Positions 33,543 to 42,450 of a DNA stretch of 64,000 nt are shown here, in pieces (position 1 is the first letter of the stretch; every line of letters begins with the position of its first letter). The notes beneath the pieces were generated by a model, which searched no databases, was not told the DNA's origin, and saw only the letters and a program-made list of their open reading frames with translations. This DNA is from Melittangium boletus DSM 14713 (GTDB taxonomy: Bacteria > Myxococcota > Myxococcia > Myxococcales > Myxococcaceae), in contig NZ_CP022163.1 in assembly GCF_002305855.1 (NCBI RefSeq), positions 9,243,765-9,307,764 of the forward strand, written 5' to 3'. The translations under genes and the position numbers were made by a program.

Positions 33543-34303
33543 TGCCCGTTCCGCTCCCAACGACTAACGAGTTGGTTTCAGTACTGAAGCGAACATCGCT
33601 CCCCACGCTATTAGTCGAAGGGACTGGTGACGCGCAGGTCTATCGACACATTGAAGAATCACTTCAAGGACTAGGGGTCAACGCACTACACTGCGGGGGG
33701 AGAACCACGCTTCTTGAACTATTTATACGCCAACCTGAGTTCAGTCACATAAAAACCGTCTTCCTTGCCGACAGAGACATGTGGCTGTTTGGCGGAATTC
33801 CACATCAGTACTCGGAAGTAGTCTGGACTAATGGTTACAGCATTGAAAACGACATCTACTCCGGATCCGACATCGAGAAAATAATGACTACCGAAGAGGA
33901 TGCGCAATTCAGACAGCTACTGTCTATTGTCTGTAAATGGTTCGCCTTTTGTGTTGATGAGCACATGTCTGGAGGCGACGCCAACGTCTCAGTTCATCCC
34001 AATGAAATCTCTCCGCCCGGAACTGTTGGGTTGGATTCTTTACTCATATCAAAATATCGATTCAAGGAACCTGATCCTCGCACTTACGACTCAATCATCA
34101 AAAACTACACAAGCCACCTGAGAGGCAAGACTCTGTTTCAAGTTTTGCTTCGCTTTCTTGCCGCATCCAACAGGGAATCAAAGTACAGCAAATCCAACAT
34201 CATGGAGCTATGCGTAAAAATACGCCCATCTAGCAGCACTAAGGATCTCTTAGACAGACTTTCGGCCAAGCTAAATCATCAAATAATCACTGGTTCTTCT
34301 TGA
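33542..34303 (+). CDS. DUF4435/TOPRIM-like protein of a PARIS-like pair (AriB-like)
   Basis: A 253-residue protein with the DUF4435 pattern. An early acidic motif LLVEGTGDAQVYR (Glu26, Asp30) is followed by CGGRTTLLELF, FLADRDMW (Asp77, Asp79) and TNGYSIENDIY (Glu102, Asp104). These acidic residues match the metal-binding set of TOPRIM folds, so nuclease activity is plausible. In PARIS the DUF4435 partner (AriB) is released by the ATPase when a phage anti-restriction protein is sensed and then stops growth. The ATG overlaps the ATPase stop by one base, so the two are made together. The base composition is AT-rich like the ATPase gene and changes back to host-like soon after the stop. Confidence 0.8.
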   Translation: MPVPLPTTNELVSVLKRTSLPTLLVEGTGDAQVYRHIEESLQGLGVNALHCGGRTTLLELFIRQPEFSHIKTVFLADRDMWLFGGIPHQYSEVVWTNGYSIENDIYSGSDIEKIMTTEEDAQFRQLLSIVCKWFAFCVDEHMSGGDANVSVHPNEISPPGTVGLDSLLISKYRFKEPDPRTYDSIIKNYTSHLRGKTLFQVLLRFLAASNRESKYSKSNIMELCVKIRPSSSTKDLLDRLSAKLNHQIITGSS

Positions 34304-34376
34304 GTCGACGCGTACATCGATGAACTGACTCTCCTGAAATACGACTGTGCGCTCCTCTCTCCTTTGACGAGGCGCT

Positions 34377-34799
34377 ATGAAGCAACTCCTCCCCCTCTTG
34401 GTCTTGTCGCTTTGCACCTCCACATTGGCGGGATGCAATTATCGCGTCTACATCCAAAGGAAAGCGGAGTGGGCCCGGCCTGAAGAAGCGGAGAAGGTCA
34501 GGATGCCAAGTTCCTCCGAAGGAAGCATTTCCCTGGATGGACCCAGTTTGAGGGCCATCGAGATCGCTGTCGATGAGTTCCTGCCGCCCGGTTCCAAAGC
34601 ACGTTCCTACAACGAAAAATTGGAGCGCTGTCTGTCGGCTCGGGAGAACTATGACGTTTCGGTGCTCAAGAGCAGCGACGGTCTCTTCTTCGTGACCATC
34701 TCCGCCAATCTCGCCAGATGCGGCATTGATGACATCGTCTTCGATGCGGGCGCCACTTACGGCGTTGATTCACAAGGTCGGATTGTACTGAAAAACTGA
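34377..34799 (+). CDS. Small lipoprotein of unknown function
   Basis: A 140-residue lipoprotein: the signal peptide MKQLLPLLVLSLCTSTLAGC has its lipobox LAGC with Cys20. The mature part is short and mixed alpha/beta, with a Cys pair (ERCLSAREN and ARCGIDD) that could form a disulphide. It ends in GVDSQGRIVLKN. I do not recognise a family. It begins 73 bases after the DUF4435 gene and about 50 bases before the first R-body gene, on the same strand. GC is intermediate between the AT-rich pair and the host genes, so it may mark the edge of the insert. Confidence 0.75.
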   Translation: MKQLLPLLVLSLCTSTLAGCNYRVYIQRKAEWARPEEAEKVRMPSSSEGSISLDGPSLRAIEIAVDEFLPPGSKARSYNEKLERCLSARENYDVSVLKSSDGLFFVTISANLARCGIDDIVFDAGATYGVDSQGRIVLKN

Positions 34800-34851
34800 G
34801 CTAGTGGCAGACTCGGACTGCATCAACCCCTTCTCCCGGAAAGGCAGAGAC

Positions 34852-35136
34852 ATGGCGTTCCCCACCTCGGTCAATGACCAGATCACCGATGCCCTAAGCC
34901 AGACGAACGTGAAGGGGCTCGGAGATGCCCCGGCCATCGCCATGGGCAACCTCTACGTGGCGACGTCGCAGGCCCTCTCCAACGCGGCCCACAACGCCAC
35001 CACCGCCCAACAAAGTGCCTACCTCACCATGCAGGCCGCTACCACCCAGGGCATCGCGACCCTGTACAGCATCGACACAGCGTCGTCCGGGCTCGCCACC
35101 GCTCCCATCTTCGCCCCTCCCGTCGGTACGAAGTGA
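34852..35136 (+). CDS. RebB family R-body protein
   Basis: A 94-residue protein of the RebB family. The family pattern is plain: MAFPTSVNDQITDALSQTNV, LGDAPAIAMGNLYVATSQAL, NAAHNATTAQQSAYL and a final TTQGIATLYSIDTASSG. RebB-type proteins polymerise into R-bodies, coiled ribbons that extend on pH change and were first known from Caedibacter. The ATG at 34852 begins the conserved region exactly; an upstream in-frame start adds 16 residues without family character. A second Reb-related gene begins 13 bases after its stop. There are no rebC- or rebD-like genes in view. The host use of such proteins in myxobacteria is not established. Confidence 0.85.
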   Translation: MAFPTSVNDQITDALSQTNVKGLGDAPAIAMGNLYVATSQALSNAAHNATTAQQSAYLTMQAATTQGIATLYSIDTASSGLATAPIFAPPVGTK

Positions 35137-35149
35137 GAGGAGGTACACC

Positions 35150-35632
35150 ATGACGAAGAGTGTCCAGGACTTCGCCCGGGAACTGACCACCATCGTGGAC
35201 GCCAGTGCCCAAGCCCTCTCGACCTTGAACCGCGTGCTCGAGCAACAGCAGCAAAGCATCCTCGCGCTGGCCTATCAGGAGGGTGTCCCCGCTCCCAACA
35301 CCGCGGAATCCCCCAGCGCCCCCCGTCCCGCCACGGCCCAGACCGCGTCGGCTGTCCCCTCACCCGCCACCGCACCCGAGGCCCCTGCTCCGATGGCGCT
35401 ATCTCCCGAGGCCCTGCTCGCCCAGGCGGGGAAGACGGCGCAGGCCTTGCTCGATCTCGCGCCCGAACTCGCCATCGCCCACGTCGTCCAGGCCTCCGCG
35501 CATGCGGTCAGCCTCGCCCTCATGAATACGGCCACCGCCCAGCAACAGCTCACCATCGTCGCACAGGCAGTGGTCACCCGCGGTTGCTGCCTCCGCCTCG
35601 GGCAAACCTCACGAGGTTCCACGGCGTCTTAG
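35150..35632 (+). CDS. RebB-related R-body protein with extended linker
   Basis: A 160-residue protein with AGAGGAGG just before the ATG at 35150. The N-terminal helix contains VDASAQALSTLNRVLEQQQQS; a Pro/Ala-rich linker (about 48-85) follows. The C-terminal half has the RebB-like run ELAIAHVVQASAHAVSLALM, then NTATAQQQLTIVAQAVVTRG, resembling the Ala-rich helix of R-body subunits. It is 13 bases downstream of the RebB gene and surely co-transcribed. Family membership is less certain than for the first gene because of the linker and divergence. It may be a partner or assembly factor for the ribbon. Confidence 0.7.
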   Translation: MTKSVQDFARELTTIVDASAQALSTLNRVLEQQQQSILALAYQEGVPAPNTAESPSAPRPATAQTASAVPSPATAPEAPAPMALSPEALLAQAGKTAQALLDLAPELAIAHVVQASAHAVSLALMNTATAQQQLTIVAQAVVTRGCCLRLGQTSRGSTAS

Positions 35633-35664
35633 CGCCTCCCTTCGGAAGGAGCACGAGCCTCGGC

Positions 35665-36147
35665 TCACGGCTTTGGGACGTGCTGATCAATCAGGATGGG
35701 GTTGCCATCGGGGTCGATGAGCATGAGGCTGGCGGGGCCGGTGGAGGCTTCGTCGGCGGCGGAGGTAAGCGTGAGGCCGCGGGCCTGGAGGGTCCGCTGG
35801 AGCTCGCGGACGTCGTCGAAGTCGGCGAGTGGCTTGGCGTCGCGGTCCCAGCCGGGGTTGAACGTCAGGATGTTCTTGTCGAACATGCCTTGGAAGAGGC
35901 CGATGGTGCTGGTCTCGTTCTGCAGGATGAGCCAGTTCTGGGCCGGGTCACCGCCGATGGCACGGAAGCCGAGCTTCTCGTAGAACGCGCGGGAGGCAGC
36001 GAGGTCCTTGACGGCGAGGCTGACGGAAAAGTTGCCGAGGCGCATGGGCGCGACTCCTGTGGGCGAGGCGGTGACGGGTTGTCGAGGAGGCGCCGCCGCG
36101 CAGCCGCTCAGGGTGAGGACAAGCAACACGCTGAGGATTCGACGCAT
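35665..36147 (-). CDS. VOC (glyoxalase/bleomycin-resistance) domain lipoprotein
   Basis: A 160-residue lipoprotein: MRRILSVLLVLTLSGC carries a lipobox with Cys16, then a short linker and a single VOC domain (LGNFSVSLAVKDLAASRAFY, FRAIGGDPAQNWLILQNE, and the closing LMLIDPDGNPILIDQHVP). VOC domains bind metal and act on small molecules, or bind drugs. Two domains or a dimer are usually needed for one site, so a dimer is expected. Lipid anchoring of this fold is unusual but occurs in proteobacteria. The substrate is not predictable. It is convergent with the R-body genes, 32 bases apart, and precedes no obvious partner. Confidence 0.83.
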   Translation of the reverse strand: MRRILSVLLVLTLSGCAAAPPRQPVTASPTGVAPMRLGNFSVSLAVKDLAASRAFYEKLGFRAIGGDPAQNWLILQNETSTIGLFQGMFDKNILTFNPGWDRDAKPLADFDDVRELQRTLQARGLTLTSAADEASTGPASLMLIDPDGNPILIDQHVPKP

Positions 36148-36231
36148 GGGGCGCTCCAGGGTTGCCGAGTGCGATCGCCGCTCGGCGTGGTACCTGATTT
36201 ACAAGGACAAAGCCGAAGTCAGCAAGTCGCA

Positions 36232-37152
36232 CTAGACCGCGCGGCTGGCGGGCTCCCACCCGAGTGTGACGAGTTGGAGCAGTTCCACGCCGAGCAACTC
36301 CGGATAGCGCTGGATCCAGGCCGTGCGCTCGGGCGTGACGGGCTCTCCATTCCAGAGCACCCGGCCTCCCGCGCGCGACTGCAACCGCGCGGCCGCGCCG
36401 AAGGTGGCCTGCGCCACGCTCGCGAAGGGCGCCCGTCCCCAGTGCGGCCAGAGGATCACCTGGTTCGCGGCGTGGGGATTGAGGTTGAACCACATCACGG
36501 GCTCTTCCAACTCCCGGTCGAACCACAGCCCTCGCGTCTTCTCGACCTCCACGCCCAGCCCGGGCGGAGGCTCCGCGATCAGCTTCTTCAGGGGCGGCAA
36601 CTTCGGGTGCTCGAGCCGCAACGCCAACAGGTTGGGACCCTCGTCCTCCTGGCCCGCGGGGAACTCGAGCGGCATCTGGACGGTGGTGTAGAGGTTCTCA
36701 CGGTGCTTCTGCCACAGCTCGGCCTGCCGCCGGGCATAGGCCCCCTCCACATCGGTGAGCTGCTGGACGGACTCCACCGTCAGCGCGTGCCCGTGAACCG
36801 CCTCGAAGGCGTTCAGGCCCCGCGTCTCCTTCACCATGGCCGCGAAGGACAGCAGCTCGAAGAAGTTGCGCAGGAAGAAAGGGCTGGTGGTGCTCACCGA
36901 GAGATGAATCGTGCCCGTCTTCGGTCCGTTGTTGGGCCGCACTCCCGCCGTCAGCAGGGGCGCCCTCGCGGGCGGTTCACCCGCACGGAACACCCAGATA
37001 GCACCATCGGGCCGGCGCACCTCGTGCGTGGGGCAGACCTCGGCGAGTTGCGACAGGCAAGCCCGCAGATCCTTGAGCGTGAGCGTGTCCGGCGCTCCAG
37101 CCCGCACGTCTTCGTAGCGGGTGTGGGTGGTCAGGTAGACGGAGTAAGGCAT
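36232..37152 (-). CDS. Hypothetical protein, 306 residues
   Basis: A soluble protein of unknown family. It starts MPYSVYLTTHTRYEDVRAG and contains DTLTLKDLRACLSQLAEV, a beta-rich centre with TIHLSVSTTSPFFLRNFFEL, and a C-terminal part with PVMWFNLNPHAANQVILWPH and WGRAPFASVAQA after it. The composition is ordinary for the host, and codon use is strongly GC-biased, so it is a real gene. There is no signal peptide and no catalytic motif that I recognise. It lies 45 bases downstream of the alpha/beta-hydrolase gene on the same strand and may be co-transcribed with it. Confidence 0.75.
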   Translation of the reverse strand: MPYSVYLTTHTRYEDVRAGAPDTLTLKDLRACLSQLAEVCPTHEVRRPDGAIWVFRAGEPPARAPLLTAGVRPNNGPKTGTIHLSVSTTSPFFLRNFFELLSFAAMVKETRGLNAFEAVHGHALTVESVQQLTDVEGAYARRQAELWQKHRENLYTTVQMPLEFPAGQEDEGPNLLALRLEHPKLPPLKKLIAEPPPGLGVEVEKTRGLWFDRELEEPVMWFNLNPHAANQVILWPHWGRAPFASVAQATFGAAARLQSRAGGRVLWNGEPVTPERTAWIQRYPELLGVELLQLVTLGWEPASRAV

Positions 37153-37197
37153 GGGACAGCGCTTATAAGGAATGAGGCGTGGCGTTCCACCGGAATC

Positions 37198-38040
37198 TCA
37201 GGGCATGGCCTGCCGCACCTCTCCCCGGGCGAACTGGAACATCTGCTCGCGGACGTCAGCCGAGTCGAGCAGGTCGTTGTGGTGCTTGCCGTCCAGGATG
37301 CGGACGGTGGCGTTCGGGAAGATCGTCCCCAACCGCTTGCCCATCTCCACGGGCACCACCTCGTCCAACGTGCCATGGACGATGAGCACGGGCAGTTTCA
37401 ACCCGGGCGCCTTGGACGCCGTGTCGAAGGGATCCCGTACCAACAGCCGAGCGGGCAACCAGGGAAAGAGTCCCGCGCCAATGTCCACGATGGAGGTGTA
37501 GGGCGTGATGAGCAGCAGCCGCGACCCCCGTCCTCGCGTCGCCATCTCCACCGCCACGCCCGAGCCGAGGGACTGCCCCTGCAGCACCGTCTCCTCCGGC
37601 TTCACGCCCAGGTCCTTGTGCAGGTGCTCCAGGGCCACCTGCGCGGCGGCGTAGATGCGCTTCTCGGAGGGCCCCTCGCTGTCCCTGGAGAGTCCATAGC
37701 CCGGGTACTCCACCGCGTAGAATCCGAGTCCCGCGTCCTGGAAGCGCTGCCCCAGCCATATCTCATCCGCGAGCTGTTCCCCGTTGCCGTGGAAATGCAC
37801 CACCGTGGGTGCGCCCGGCGGCGCGGGGACATGGAACACATGGACCGTGGTGCCCTCCGGCCCGGGAATGCGCAACAGCATGGACCGGAACAGCTTCGGC
37901 TCCCGCGCTCCCGCTGGCACCGGGAACACCAGGTGCCGCTGGTTGAGGAATACCAGGACGCACAGGCTGACGTAGACGAAGACAAGGGAGATGAGGAGCC
38001 GAAGCACGATCCGCCTCGCCTGGGCGAGAAAACGAGTCAT
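37198..38040 (-). CDS. Membrane-anchored alpha/beta hydrolase
   Basis: A 280-residue hydrolase with one N-terminal membrane helix (VLRLLISLVFVYVSLCVLVF, residues about 12-31), then an alpha/beta-hydrolase core. The oxyanion strand VVHFHGNGEQL, the nucleophile elbow GQSLGSG (Ser), the acid in VHGTLDEVVP (Asp) and the His in DGKHHNDLL form a complete triad. The arrangement resembles the ABHD12/13/17-like or BEM46 group of membrane-facing hydrolases. It probably faces the periplasm, given the short basic N-terminus, and acts on an ester or thioester. The substrate is unknown. It is transcribed in the same direction as the dnaE2 gene upstream. Confidence 0.87.
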   Translation of the reverse strand: MTRFLAQARRIVLRLLISLVFVYVSLCVLVFLNQRHLVFPVPAGAREPKLFRSMLLRIPGPEGTTVHVFHVPAPPGAPTVVHFHGNGEQLADEIWLGQRFQDAGLGFYAVEYPGYGLSRDSEGPSEKRIYAAAQVALEHLHKDLGVKPEETVLQGQSLGSGVAVEMATRGRGSRLLLITPYTSIVDIGAGLFPWLPARLLVRDPFDTASKAPGLKLPVLIVHGTLDEVVPVEMGKRLGTIFPNATVRILDGKHHNDLLDSADVREQMFQFARGEVRQAMP

Positions 38041-38095
38041 GGCGACACCTTAACGCACCCCCGAGGTCCGCGCCTTCAACGCGGGCACCACGCGC

Positions 38096-41000
38096 TCAGA
38101 ACGACATCGAGGAGATGATCGGCTCCAACTGCTGCACCTTCACGTTCATCACCTTGCCGGTCTTCTCCAGCGTCCCCTGCCCCACCAGGAACAGCGCGCC
38201 GTGAATGTCCTTGCGGAAGCGCGCGTAGGCGTCCGGGGGCAGCACGAGGTTGGCGATTCCCGTCTCGTCCTCGAGCGAGAGGAAGCAGAATCCCTTCGCC
38301 GTGGGCGGCATCTGCCGGCAAATGAGCATCCCGCCCACCGCCACGCGGCTGCCCGCGCGCACGCGCTCCAGGCCCGCCGCCGTCACCGCGCCCCGCTTGC
38401 GCAGCGCGGGCCTGAGCAGTTCCAACGGGTGTTTCTCCAGGGACACGCCCACGGTCTCGAAGTCCGTGCTCACCCGCTCCCCGAGGTTCATCTGGGGCAG
38501 CGCCACCGACGTGCCATCCATCGCCATCCCGAAGAACAGGTCCGTCTCCTCCAGCGGGCCGAGCGCCTGGATCTCCCACAGGGAATCCCGCCGCGAGCGG
38601 TTGAGGCTCCCCAGGGCTCCCGCCAGCGCCAGCCGCGCCAGTTCATGCCGGGGTGCCCGGGTCCGCCGCGCCAGATCTCCGATGCTCGTGAAGCGCTGCC
38701 CCTGCCGGAAGGACTCCACCCGCCGTCCCGCCGCCTCCTGGAGCCCGCGCACCATCCGCAATCCCAGCCGCAGCCCGCCCTCCTCCAGCGTGCAGTCCCA
38801 GCCCGAGTGGTTCACATCCACCTCCAACACGGGGACCCCATGCCGCTTCGCGTCCGCCACCAGGGTGTGCGGGGCGTAGAAGCCCATGGGCTGCGAGTTG
38901 AGCAGTGCCGCCGTGAAGGCCGCCGGGTAGTGACACTTGAGCCAGGAGGACGCGTAGGCGAGCAGCGCGAAGCTCGCCGAGTGGCTTTCCGGAAAGCCAT
39001 AGTGCGCGAAGCCCCGGAACTGCTTGAAGAGCGTGTCCACGTACTCGGGTGAATAGCCCCGGGAGACGCCGCCCTCGATGAAGCGTTGGTGGAAGGGTCC
39101 CAGCCGCTCCTCCGCCCGCTTGTGCGAGAGCGCCCGGCGCAGTCCGTCCGCCTCCGCGGGCGAGAAGCCCCCCACCGCCATCGCCAGCTTCATCGCCTGT
39201 TCCTGGAAGAGCGGCACCCCCAGCGTCTTCTGGAGGATCTTCCGGACATCCTCCGAGGGGTATTCCACCGGCTCGCGCCCCTCCCGCCGCCGCAGGTAGG
39301 GATGCACCATGTCCCCCACGATGGGCCCCGGCCGGATGAGGGCGATCTCCACCACCAGGTCGTAGAAACACCGGGGCTTGAGCCGCGGCAGCATGTTCAT
39401 CTGCGCCCGGCTCTCGATCTGGAACACGCCGATCGAGTCCGCGTTGCTCAACATCTCGTAGACCTTCGGGTCCTCCGCCGGAATGGTGGCCAGGGACAAA
39501 TCCCGGCCGTAGTGCACGCGGATGAGCTCCAGGCACTTGGCCAGCGCCGTCAGCATCCCGAGCCCGAGCAGATCCACCTTCAGGACGCCCACCGCCTCCA
39601 GGTCATCCTTTTCCCACTGCACCACCGTGCGGCCCTTCATCGCCGCGTTCTCCACGGGGATCATCTCCACCAGGGGCTCGCGGGTGATGACGAAGCCGCC
39701 CACGTGGATGGACAGGTGCCTGGGTGAGGCCTCGATCTCCCGCGCCAGCGCGAGCGTCTGCCGCACCCGCCGGTCCTCCTCCGACAACCCCACTTCCTTC
39801 AACAACTCCGGCGACATCTCGCCGCCGTGCGAGCCCGCCACCTTCGCCAGCCGATCCACCTGATCCAACGACAGCCCGAGCGCCTTGCCCACCTCGCGCA
39901 GGGCCAGCCGGCCCCGGTAGCAGATGACCTCGCACACCATGCCCGCGCGGTGCCGACCGTGCTTCTCGTAGACGTACTGGAGCACCTCCTCGCGCCGCTC
40001 GTGCTCGAAGTCCACGTCGATGTCCGGCGGCTCCTTGCGCTCCATGCTCAGGAAGCGCTCGAAGAGCAGCCCCATGCGCACCGGATCAATCGCCGTGACG
40101 CCCAGCGCGTAGCAGACCGCCGAGTTCGCCGCGCTCCCCCGCCCCTGGCACAGAATCCCCCGCGAGCGCGCGAAGCGGACGATGTCCCAGATGGCCAGGA
40201 AGTAGCCCGCGAAGTCCAACGCCGCGATGAGCTTGAGCTCGTGCTCGATCTGCTTCACCACGTCGGCCGGGACGCCCCCCGGATAGCGCACCTGGAGCCC
40301 CTGGTACGTCAGCTCGCGCAGCCACGTCGACGTCGAGTGTCCCGGCGGCAGGTCCTCCTCCGAGAAGTGGTAGCGCAATCCGTCCAGGGTCGCGTGGCAG
40401 CGGCTCGCCAGCTCCAGGGTGCGTTCCAGGGCCTCGGGACAGTCGGAGAAGAGCCGCGCCATCTCCTCGGGACCCTTGAGCGTCCGCTCCGCGTTGGGCA
40501 ACCGCCGCGTCCCAAGCTGCCCGAGCGTCGTCTTGTGGCGGATGGCGGTGAGCACGTCCTGCAGGGGCTGACGGCTCCGGTGGTGCGTGTGCACGTCGTT
40601 GTGCGCGCACAGGGGCGCGCCGAGCTCCCGCGCCAGGGCCTTCGCCTGGGCCACCCGCGCCTCGTCTCCCGAGGACAGCGTGCGGCACACGCCCACGTAG
40701 AAACGCTCGGGGAAGGCCTCCGCCAACGGAGCCACCCGCGCCGGGGCCACGGGGTACGGCAGCAGCGCCAGGAGGCCTTCGTTGCCCTCGGCCAGCTCGC
40801 GCCAGGGCAGGCCCGCCTCGCCCTTGGGGTGCAGCATCCGGCTCTTGGAGATGAGCCGGCAGAGATTCGCGTAGCCCCGCGCGTCCTGTGCGTACAGCAC
40901 CACCGGGGGACCCTCGAGCAGGGTCAGCTCGCTGGCGATCAGGTATTTGATGCCCACGGCCCTGGCCGCCAGGTGCGCCTTCACCGCCCCGTACAGCCCA

Positions 41001-41131
41001 TCCCCGTCCGCCAACGCCACCGCGGACACACCGCGCTCCGCCGCGGCGAGGATCAGCTCCTCGGGATGCGAGGCCCCGCGCAAGAACGAGAAGTTCGACC
41101 GGCAGACGAGCTCGGCGTACACGCGTGCCAA
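38096..41131 (-). CDS. dnaE2: Error-prone DNA polymerase III alpha subunit
   Basis: A 1011-residue C-family polymerase of the DnaE2/ImuC type, shorter than replicative DnaE. The PHP domain opens with YAELVCRSNFSFLRGASHPE. The polymerase active site is PPDIDVDFEHERREEVLQYV with its essential aspartates, preceded by LCQGRGSAANSAVCYALGV. The helix-hairpin region and an OB-fold (GGMLICRQMPPTAKGFCFLS, followed by LEDETG) end the protein. DnaE2 carries out mutagenic lesion bypass after DNA damage, normally with ImuA and ImuB; these genes are not in the window, though in many genomes they sit next to dnaE2. The start at ATG 41131 gives the canonical N-terminus. It is divergent from the DUF3142 gene, with about 230 bases between them. 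Confidence 0.95.
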   Translation of the reverse strand: MARVYAELVCRSNFSFLRGASHPEELILAAAERGVSAVALADGDGLYGAVKAHLAARAVGIKYLIASELTLLEGPPVVLYAQDARGYANLCRLISKSRMLHPKGEAGLPWRELAEGNEGLLALLPYPVAPARVAPLAEAFPERFYVGVCRTLSSGDEARVAQAKALARELGAPLCAHNDVHTHHRSRQPLQDVLTAIRHKTTLGQLGTRRLPNAERTLKGPEEMARLFSDCPEALERTLELASRCHATLDGLRYHFSEEDLPPGHSTSTWLRELTYQGLQVRYPGGVPADVVKQIEHELKLIAALDFAGYFLAIWDIVRFARSRGILCQGRGSAANSAVCYALGVTAIDPVRMGLLFERFLSMERKEPPDIDVDFEHERREEVLQYVYEKHGRHRAGMVCEVICYRGRLALREVGKALGLSLDQVDRLAKVAGSHGGEMSPELLKEVGLSEEDRRVRQTLALAREIEASPRHLSIHVGGFVITREPLVEMIPVENAAMKGRTVVQWEKDDLEAVGVLKVDLLGLGMLTALAKCLELIRVHYGRDLSLATIPAEDPKVYEMLSNADSIGVFQIESRAQMNMLPRLKPRCFYDLVVEIALIRPGPIVGDMVHPYLRRREGREPVEYPSEDVRKILQKTLGVPLFQEQAMKLAMAVGGFSPAEADGLRRALSHKRAEERLGPFHQRFIEGGVSRGYSPEYVDTLFKQFRGFAHYGFPESHSASFALLAYASSWLKCHYPAAFTAALLNSQPMGFYAPHTLVADAKRHGVPVLEVDVNHSGWDCTLEEGGLRLGLRMVRGLQEAAGRRVESFRQGQRFTSIGDLARRTRAPRHELARLALAGALGSLNRSRRDSLWEIQALGPLEETDLFFGMAMDGTSVALPQMNLGERVSTDFETVGVSLEKHPLELLRPALRKRGAVTAAGLERVRAGSRVAVGGMLICRQMPPTAKGFCFLSLEDETGIANLVLPPDAYARFRKDIHGALFLVGQGTLEKTGKVMNVKVQQLEPIISSMSF

Positions 41132-41358
41132 GCTACTGAGCAGCCGTTCAGGCGGAAGGTCCGCCCCAGTCAGTCTGTCTACCCGACCCGATGTGTCTCG
41201 TCACTTCGAAGGTGGCCCATCGCGGCCCGACTTCTCCGAATCGATCCACGAGGAGGTCAACAGGAGAAGCACGCCCGCGCGGGCCTTGCTTGACATGCCT
41301 GTAGCACCCGCCAAGCATGAGCGCCCTCGTCGTCCGAGGCGGGTGGGGAGGCGGATGG

Positions 41359-42450
41359 ATGGGTGTGCATTGGAGCGTACTGATCCTGGTGCTGGGACTC
41401 GCCTGCTCACGGACGGACCCGCGTCCCCTCCTCCATGAAGCCTATGTGTGGCAACGCGGCTGGAGCCCGGAACTGGCCCGCTCCCTCACCGATGCGCCCC
41501 CCGAACTGGGCGCGCTCCGGGTGTTGGCGCGGGAACGCTCGGGAGTGGAGCGCTCGCCCGTGGACATCGCGGTGGACGTGGAGGCCCTGGCGCGGAGCGG
41601 CCGCGAGGTGGTGGCGGTGATGCGCGTGGAGGGTACGGCGCCGTTGGACGGTGTCTCCCTCCAGGAAGTCGCCGCGCACGCGCGGGCCTGGCGGGCGCGG
41701 GGCGCACGCGTCCGGGGGGTCGAGATCGATCATGACTGCGCCACCGCGTCGCTCGAGGGATACGCGGACTGGTTGGAGCGCGAGCGGCCGGTGCTCGGAG
41801 ACCTGACGCTCTCCATCACGGCGCTGCCCACGTGGAGCGAGTCGCCGCGGCTCGACCGGCTGACGTCCCTCGTGGATGACGTCGTCCTCCAGGTGCACGC
41901 GGTGCGCGCTCCCACCCTCTTCACGGCGACGGAGGCCCGGGGCTTCGTGAACGCCTGGACGCGCGCCACGTCCCGGCCCTTCCGGGTGGCGCTGCCCACC
42001 TACCGCGTGCGGCTGCGTGATGGCACGCCCCTGTCCGCCGAGCCGCGCGAGGTGGCGCGCTTCCTCGCGGGCTTGCGCGAGCACCCGGTGAAGCAAGTCT
42101 CGGGCATCGTCTGGTTCCGGCTCGGGCACCGGGGCGACGCGGATGCGTGGAGCCCGCCCACGCTCACGGCGGTCATCCGGGGCGAGGCGCTCACCCCCCG
42201 ACTCCAGCCGCGCCTGGTGGATACGGGCGGCGGCACATTGGACATCGTCATCGAGAACACCGGGCGCGTGGATGCCGAGGCCCCCGCGCGCCTCACCCTT
42301 TCTGGAAGACTCGAGGTGCTCGATGGCGTGGCGGGTTATGCCGCGCGGGGCACCTCCCTCGTGGCGCGCACGCCTCCCCGCCTGCGCGTGGGCGAGCGGC
42401 GCGTCATCGGCTTCGTGCGGGGCTCCGAGGTGGCGCTTGCGGCTCCGTGA
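41359..42450 (+). CDS. DUF3142 domain lipoprotein
   Basis: A 363-residue lipoprotein. The ATG at 41359 is preceded by GGGGAGGCGG and gives a lipobox (LILVLGLAC, Cys about 15). An earlier in-frame ATG at 41317 would put extra Gly/Trp residues ahead of the signal and is less likely. The body matches DUF3142: EAYVWQRGWSPELARSL, then VRGVEIDHDCATASLEGYADWL, VLQVHAVR and a C-terminal beta domain. The family has a TIM-barrel-like look with an acidic pair (EIDHD), suggesting a glycosidase ancestry; activity is not known. It overlaps the next gene by 14 bases, so the two belong to one transcript. Confidence 0.82.
   Translation: MGVHWSVLILVLGLACSRTDPRPLLHEAYVWQRGWSPELARSLTDAPPELGALRVLARERSGVERSPVDIAVDVEALARSGREVVAVMRVEGTAPLDGVSLQEVAAHARAWRARGARVRGVEIDHDCATASLEGYADWLERERPVLGDLTLSITALPTWSESPRLDRLTSLVDDVVLQVHAVRAPTLFTATEARGFVNAWTRATSRPFRVALPTYRVRLRDGTPLSAEPREVARFLAGLREHPVKQVSGIVWFRLGHRGDADAWSPPTLTAVIRGEALTPRLQPRLVDTGGGTLDIVIENTGRVDAEAPARLTLSGRLEVLDGVAGYAARGTSLVARTPPRLRVGERRVIGFVRGSEVALAAP

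Noticed and set aside
35584..38118. An 844-codon frame crossing three minus-strand genes
   Set aside because: It spans intergenic gaps and several convincing genes on the other strand and has no recognisable domain.
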